Position numbers and translations under genes: made by a program. The notes under the pieces were generated by a model. It searched no databases and was not told the origin of the DNA. It saw nothing but the letters and a program-made list of their open reading frames with translations. DNA of 64,000 nucleotides from Hypomyces perniciosus (taxonomy: Eukaryota; Ascomycota; Sordariomycetes; Hypocreales; Hypocreaceae): the NCBI GenBank assembly GCA_008477525.1, contig SPDT01000005.1, positions 4,092,001-4,156,000 on the forward strand. The letters run 5' to 3'. This document shows positions 59,763-64,000 of the stretch, in pieces (the stretch's first letter is position 1; each line of letters begins with the position of its first letter).

Positions 59763-60563
59763 TTAAGGAAACTATTGCTTTAAGCAGTAATAATAATAAT
59801 ACCTTTTATATGCAGGCATATAAAGGCTAGAAAACTTTTAAAAAGTAGTTATTATAATAATAGTATATACCTTTTATAGTAAATAGCCTATAAGCTAGAA
59901 TTAACTAGTTTCCTATATTTTTATATATTTTACTTTAATAACTATATATTTATTAAGTTTAATTGTACTTTAAAGTGCTTGAAATACTATTATAGTAAAG
60001 CTTTAATAAGTTTATTAATCCATATAAAGTCAATAGAAAGATAAAAAACTATAAATAATCCTTTCTAGTATTTTTATTAAAGCTATCTATTTTATATATA
60101 TTTATATAATATAGGCAAGTATTTATTTATATACTTTCTTTAATTATAAGCTATATAGTTAGTTAATTATTATAATTTATATTCTAATTAGCGTTAGGCT
60201 TAAATTTTACTTTTTAAAAAAGGTAATATAAACTTATAGCCTTTTTTACTATTTAAGTAAAGGTAAACAGCTTAGCTTCTATTATAAATATACTAATAGT
60301 ACTTTAGTATATTGTATTTTACAAGATAAGGCTTAAGAAAAGTATAATAAAATACCTTTAAGATAATTTCTAAGTATTTATATTATTAGTAAAAGAAATA
60401 TTACTTAAAGCAGTTAAAACTTATATTTCATTTCGCCTTTTATATTAAAGAGTTAAAAAACACTATATATATAAATAGTAAATTAACTACTTAACTACTT
60501 TAAAATACTTTTTATTAAGGTTAATTAAAAACTTTAATAAGGCTAAGGTGCTGTAAGCTATTT
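59763..60563 (-). mobile_element. Copia C3, continuation beyond G2
   Basis: Reverse complement of C2 from about 55890 to 55110. It rejoins the sequence interrupted at 46118 (GGAGGAGGATTTATTATACT before, CTTTAAGCAG after). It ends at 60563, where a family B LTR begins. Confidence 0.85.
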
Positions 60564-60963
60564 TGTTAAGGGGGAATTGGCACTCTAAAACATATATACA
60601 ATATATATACACCTATATATAACGATAGGTATCGAGCGCGGGAACCGCGCTCCTAATAGAACTATAAAGCAGTAATTAAGTAATTTAGGGATTAAAATGT
60701 ACTGTCGATAATTTGATTATAATGCTAGCAGCTAAAAGTAATTAATAGTTACCTTTATATACCTTAATAGCTGTATTTTTATAAGTGGGGTTATATATTA
60801 AAGGGGGAAAAAGGTTGCTTTTTATTAAACTAGGTCTATTTATATATCTTTATACTCTTATACTTTCCTAATCTAATAGCTGCTTAAATAAACGGCTAAC
60901 CTTTTTTAAGTAAATTAAAAGAAAAAAAAGTAGGTGTATTAAGTATACTAGTTACCCCTAATA
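60564..60963. repeat. Terminal LTR of family B element, copy at 60.6 kb
   Basis: 400 bp, TGTTAAGGGGGAATTGGCAC to CCCTAATA. The right flank ACCCTCCCTATAAGC is the same as at 35719, so it joins internal sequence. Confidence 0.87.
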
Positions 60964-63900
60964 AAACCCTCCCTATAAGCATTTATAAATAAAAGTAGTA
61001 AATCTTAATAAAACGCTTTTTTTATTAAATCCCTTTAATACTAGTATAGTAATATTTAAGAAAAATATAAATAATATAGGAAAGTAGCGGAAAAAGTATT
61101 ATTAAAAGAAAAAAAAAGAAAATTAAAAGTCAAACTATTACTATTTATATTACTAATTCCTGTCTAATTTATATTAAATTATTCCCCTTTTATTAAAATT
61201 GTTATAATTAAATAGTCCCCTTTTATTAATCTCTTTATTGCCAGGTATTTTAAGCTGCTATCTGCTTATTTTATATTAATTGTTTTATTATTTATATAAG
61301 TATATAGACTTATTCTTGGATATTGTTTTAAGCTAATTTGTCTATTAGTTTAAGTAGTGTTAGGCTATAGTATATATTTAAAGCTATAATTTATTAAACT
61401 TAGGAATATTAAAGTGCAGTTTTCCCTATTACTGCTATAAAGGCTATTATTATAGTTTACCCTTTTTCGCCTAGTTTTAAAAAAGCCTTTTTATTATTTT
61501 TAGTTATTTACTGGTTAAATTTAATCGTAACTCTTAAAATTCTTTTATCCTTTAAGTCTTAGTTATCCTTTAATATATTAAAAGAGCTATTACTTTCTTT
61601 AAAGGAAACTCACTCTATGTTTAAAGTTTTAGTATTATTAGTAATAGCTGGTATAGTTAGCGGGGGTCTTATAGGTTATAGCGTTACCGAGAAATATATT
61701 AACTTACTTTTAATCGCTAGTTTTATTACTGCTTTTATAAAGGATACTGCTTATATTGCTGGGCTAGTGGTATTATTTTATTTTTTTATTATTAATATTA
61801 TTTATAGAGTAAGGGAGAATACTTTTTTTTTCCTTTACTGTAATTGGCTTGGCTATATAGCTAGGGGTATAGGTATTACTAATATAGGAAGTTATATTTT
61901 AAGTACTGGCTACTATTATTAAAATGTTCTTTAAATACTTAAAAGTAAAAAGGCAATTAATTATCGAGAAAGACTTTTATTATAATAGATTAACTTATTC
62001 TCCTTTATAAGGTTATTTACTAATACTTTTAAATCAGCTAAACATTAATTACTAATCTTTATTATATTCCTCTTATAAATTATTCTAAAGGGAGCCTATT
62101 AACCTTAATTTAACTTAAGTAAATAATATTTAATCGAAAAAGGTAAAATATCTTTAATATTTATTTTAGAATTTATAATAGTAAATTTATTTACTGCTAA
62201 AGATTAATATAAAACTTAAATTATATTTATATAGCTTTTAGCTAAATATTTAAGGTATTGGTATTAATATTAATCTTAAAGTATAAGTTTAAATCCCTTT
62301 AAGTTAATTGTTTTGTATTTTTGAAGGCTAAAAGAGATAAAAATCCCGCTTAAAGGTCTTGCTAGTTGATTTAACTTAACGCCAATAAGTCTACAGAGCA
62401 TTTACTAGATCTAGAATAAGTTCAAGTAGTTATATTTCTTAGCTCTAGGTTATTCTATATACAGGACTATATAAAAGCTGAATAAATAGGGAAATTTGGC
62501 TTTTTTAACTATATAGGCCTATAAATCGAGGAACCGCTGCGCTTAATGTTTGCAGTTATATCTATAAAAGTTAAAGTAATAAAGGTATTTACATTTATTA
62601 AAAATATAAGTATATTAATATTTAAGGAAATAGATTAACTTTATAAAAATTTGTTATCTTTTAATGAAGTGCTGGAAGTTTTATAGTCTATTAGGAATAC
62701 TGAAAGCTTAAAGTATTATTTAATTAAAGGCAGGGGCACCTTTAAAAGTATCTATAAATACTATAATTTTAACTTAGGCTGCTTTAATAGTCGCTAGTTT
62801 TTTTACTATTATATAAAGTATTACCTTTCAAGTAAAGTTTAATGCCTATCTTTTATAAGAAAGGTAATATAAAAAGTTATAAATATCTTTAATATAAAAG
62901 CGCTATTTATTTACTATAAAGTTAGCTCTTAATGTAAGATTCTTATAGTAAATATAATTGAAACTAATTATTGTTTTAACTGGTAATTATAAATAGCTAG
63001 TAATATACTAGTTAAATTAAAGGTAGATCTATAATAATTAATAGCTATATTAACTTATAATAAGATGTCATATAGTATATAAGGTCACTTATCTACGCAG
63101 ATTGTGTGGAGCTTCACTTTTGCTGGATTTATGGTCTAATATAAGATTAATAGTAAAGTTTTATTTATTTAGCTTAAAAAAGTTCCTAGCGCGGCTTAAA
63201 GATACTTAGCTAATATAGTAGGGGAGCAGAGTTTTTAGCTTGTCTTCTATAGGCCGGAAAAATAAAGTAAGAAAGTAAAAGTCTTTCTTTAAATAAAATA
63301 TTATAGTAAAAAAGGAAAAAAAGTATAATTAAATAATTCTAAAGTAGGATTTAAAGTAAAGGTAATATTTTAATTATAATAAAACGGGTTTATATTTAAG
63401 TAAATAAAAAGAAGAAATAGAAGTAAAGTATAATATTATTTTTATCTTTTTATAAGTGCAGGTATATAGTTTGGTGTATAGGGTGGTTTCTTTATTATAT
63501 ATATATTACTGCTCTTTTAAAGTAGCCTCTATAACTTACTTGTTTTTTTTATTTTCTTTTCTCTCTTTTTTTCTTTTCCTTTTAATCTTTCCTCAGCTAT
63601 TATTTAATTATAGAGAATTCCGCTAAAAAAAGCCTATTATTAATTGCCTAATATAGCTGACCTTATCGATATACCTATTACAGGCAAGAAAACCTCTAGC
63701 AAGATTTCTTTATCCTAGAAAGGTCAAACCTAGCTTTATCTCTCTACTTAGCCGTCTACCCCAGATAAAGCTTTAATAAATAGGTATTATTTAATTAGCG
63801 TCCTTATTTTAACTTTATCTAAATCTAAAAGTATTTTACTGTTTAGATTATAAATAATATTAATATTAATCAATTAAATTTATTAATTTATTTAAAGATT

Positions 63901-64000
63901 GCTTTCTCCCTTTTATTTGCATTATCCTTATTACTTTTATTATTTATAAAAGGTTATACCTTTAAGGAATACTTTTAACGCTATACTTTAAAGGCTTTCA
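60964..64000 (-). mobile_element. Family B element, second copy, running off the window
   Basis: Collinear with 35719 to about 38650, less RIP-mutated than that copy in places. No intact frame. The element continues beyond the window. A 75 bp insertion absent from the other copy lies at 63066-63140. Confidence 0.75.
63066..63140. mobile_element. 75 bp insertion with ATAAGA duplication
   Basis: Absent from the collinear site in the other family B copy (37800-37812). It is flanked by ATAAGA at 63060-63065 and 63141-63146, begins TGTCATATAG and ends TATGGTCTAAT. Its composition (GTGTGGAGCTTCACTTTTGC) is far less TA-rich than the host element, so it arrived after most of the RIP. Confidence 0.65.

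Noticed and set aside
1..64000. CRISPR arrays, bacterial operons, rRNA or tRNA genes
   Set aside because: No regularly spaced identical repeats, no Shine-Dalgarno-led operons, and no cloverleaf or rRNA sequence recognised; introns and RIP show a fungal genome.

Overview
The window looks like a contig from a filamentous ascomycete (Pezizomycotina). The evidence is short 48-75 nt introns with fungal splice and branch sites, a HET-E-like NACHT/WD40 gene, a secreted family 4 polysaccharide deacetylase, Tad-like LINEs, fungal LTR retrotransposons, and large TA-rich blocks whose repeats differ mainly by C-to-T and G-to-A changes, the mark of repeat-induced point mutation (RIP). A Sordariomycete is plausible but not shown.

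Layout. 1-14400 is GC-balanced. It holds a broken NLR gene (857-4452), a LINE fragment (4680-5330), a larger LINE (6721-9520) and one intact-looking two-exon gene with a C-terminal Myb/SANT-like helix (10901-12398, minus). 14400-25265 is RIP-degraded DNA into which a nearly pristine Ty3/gypsy chromovirus-type element has inserted (15211-20630; its 226 bp LTRs differ at one base); three LTRs of another family follow. 25266-29345 is a second GC-balanced island with an 83 bp inverted-repeat pair enclosing a broken pentapeptide-repeat frame, then a three-exon secreted CE4 deacetylase with three N-terminal beta-type modules (26874-29258). A 30-base poly-C tract marks its right edge.

29650-64000 is a RIP-degraded nest of retrotransposons with no intact host gene that I can see. 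The order of insertion can be read from target-site duplications. An inverted copia copy (C3) was split by a minus-strand Ty3/gypsy element (G2, 46119-59762, duplication TTAAG), which was itself split by a full-length Ty1/copia element (C2, 50198-57327, duplication AATAT). A related copia copy (C1) starts at 30845; it carries a solo G2-type LTR (duplication TACTT) and is interrupted by a third LTR family (LTRs at 34494, 35313 and 60564).

Most notable: the NLR gene has an exact 320 bp internal inversion carrying its Walker A motif, bounded by a 6 bp inverted repeat (TGAGAT/ATCTCA). Also notable are the inverted-repeat/pentapeptide locus, the modular deacetylase, the RIP-free gypsy element, and an Ala/Thr/Pro-rich frame kept in three copies of the copia 3' region.

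Limits: no alignments or database searches were run. Domain names rest on motifs read by eye, and ends of decayed elements are approximate unless a duplication or LTR edge fixes them.
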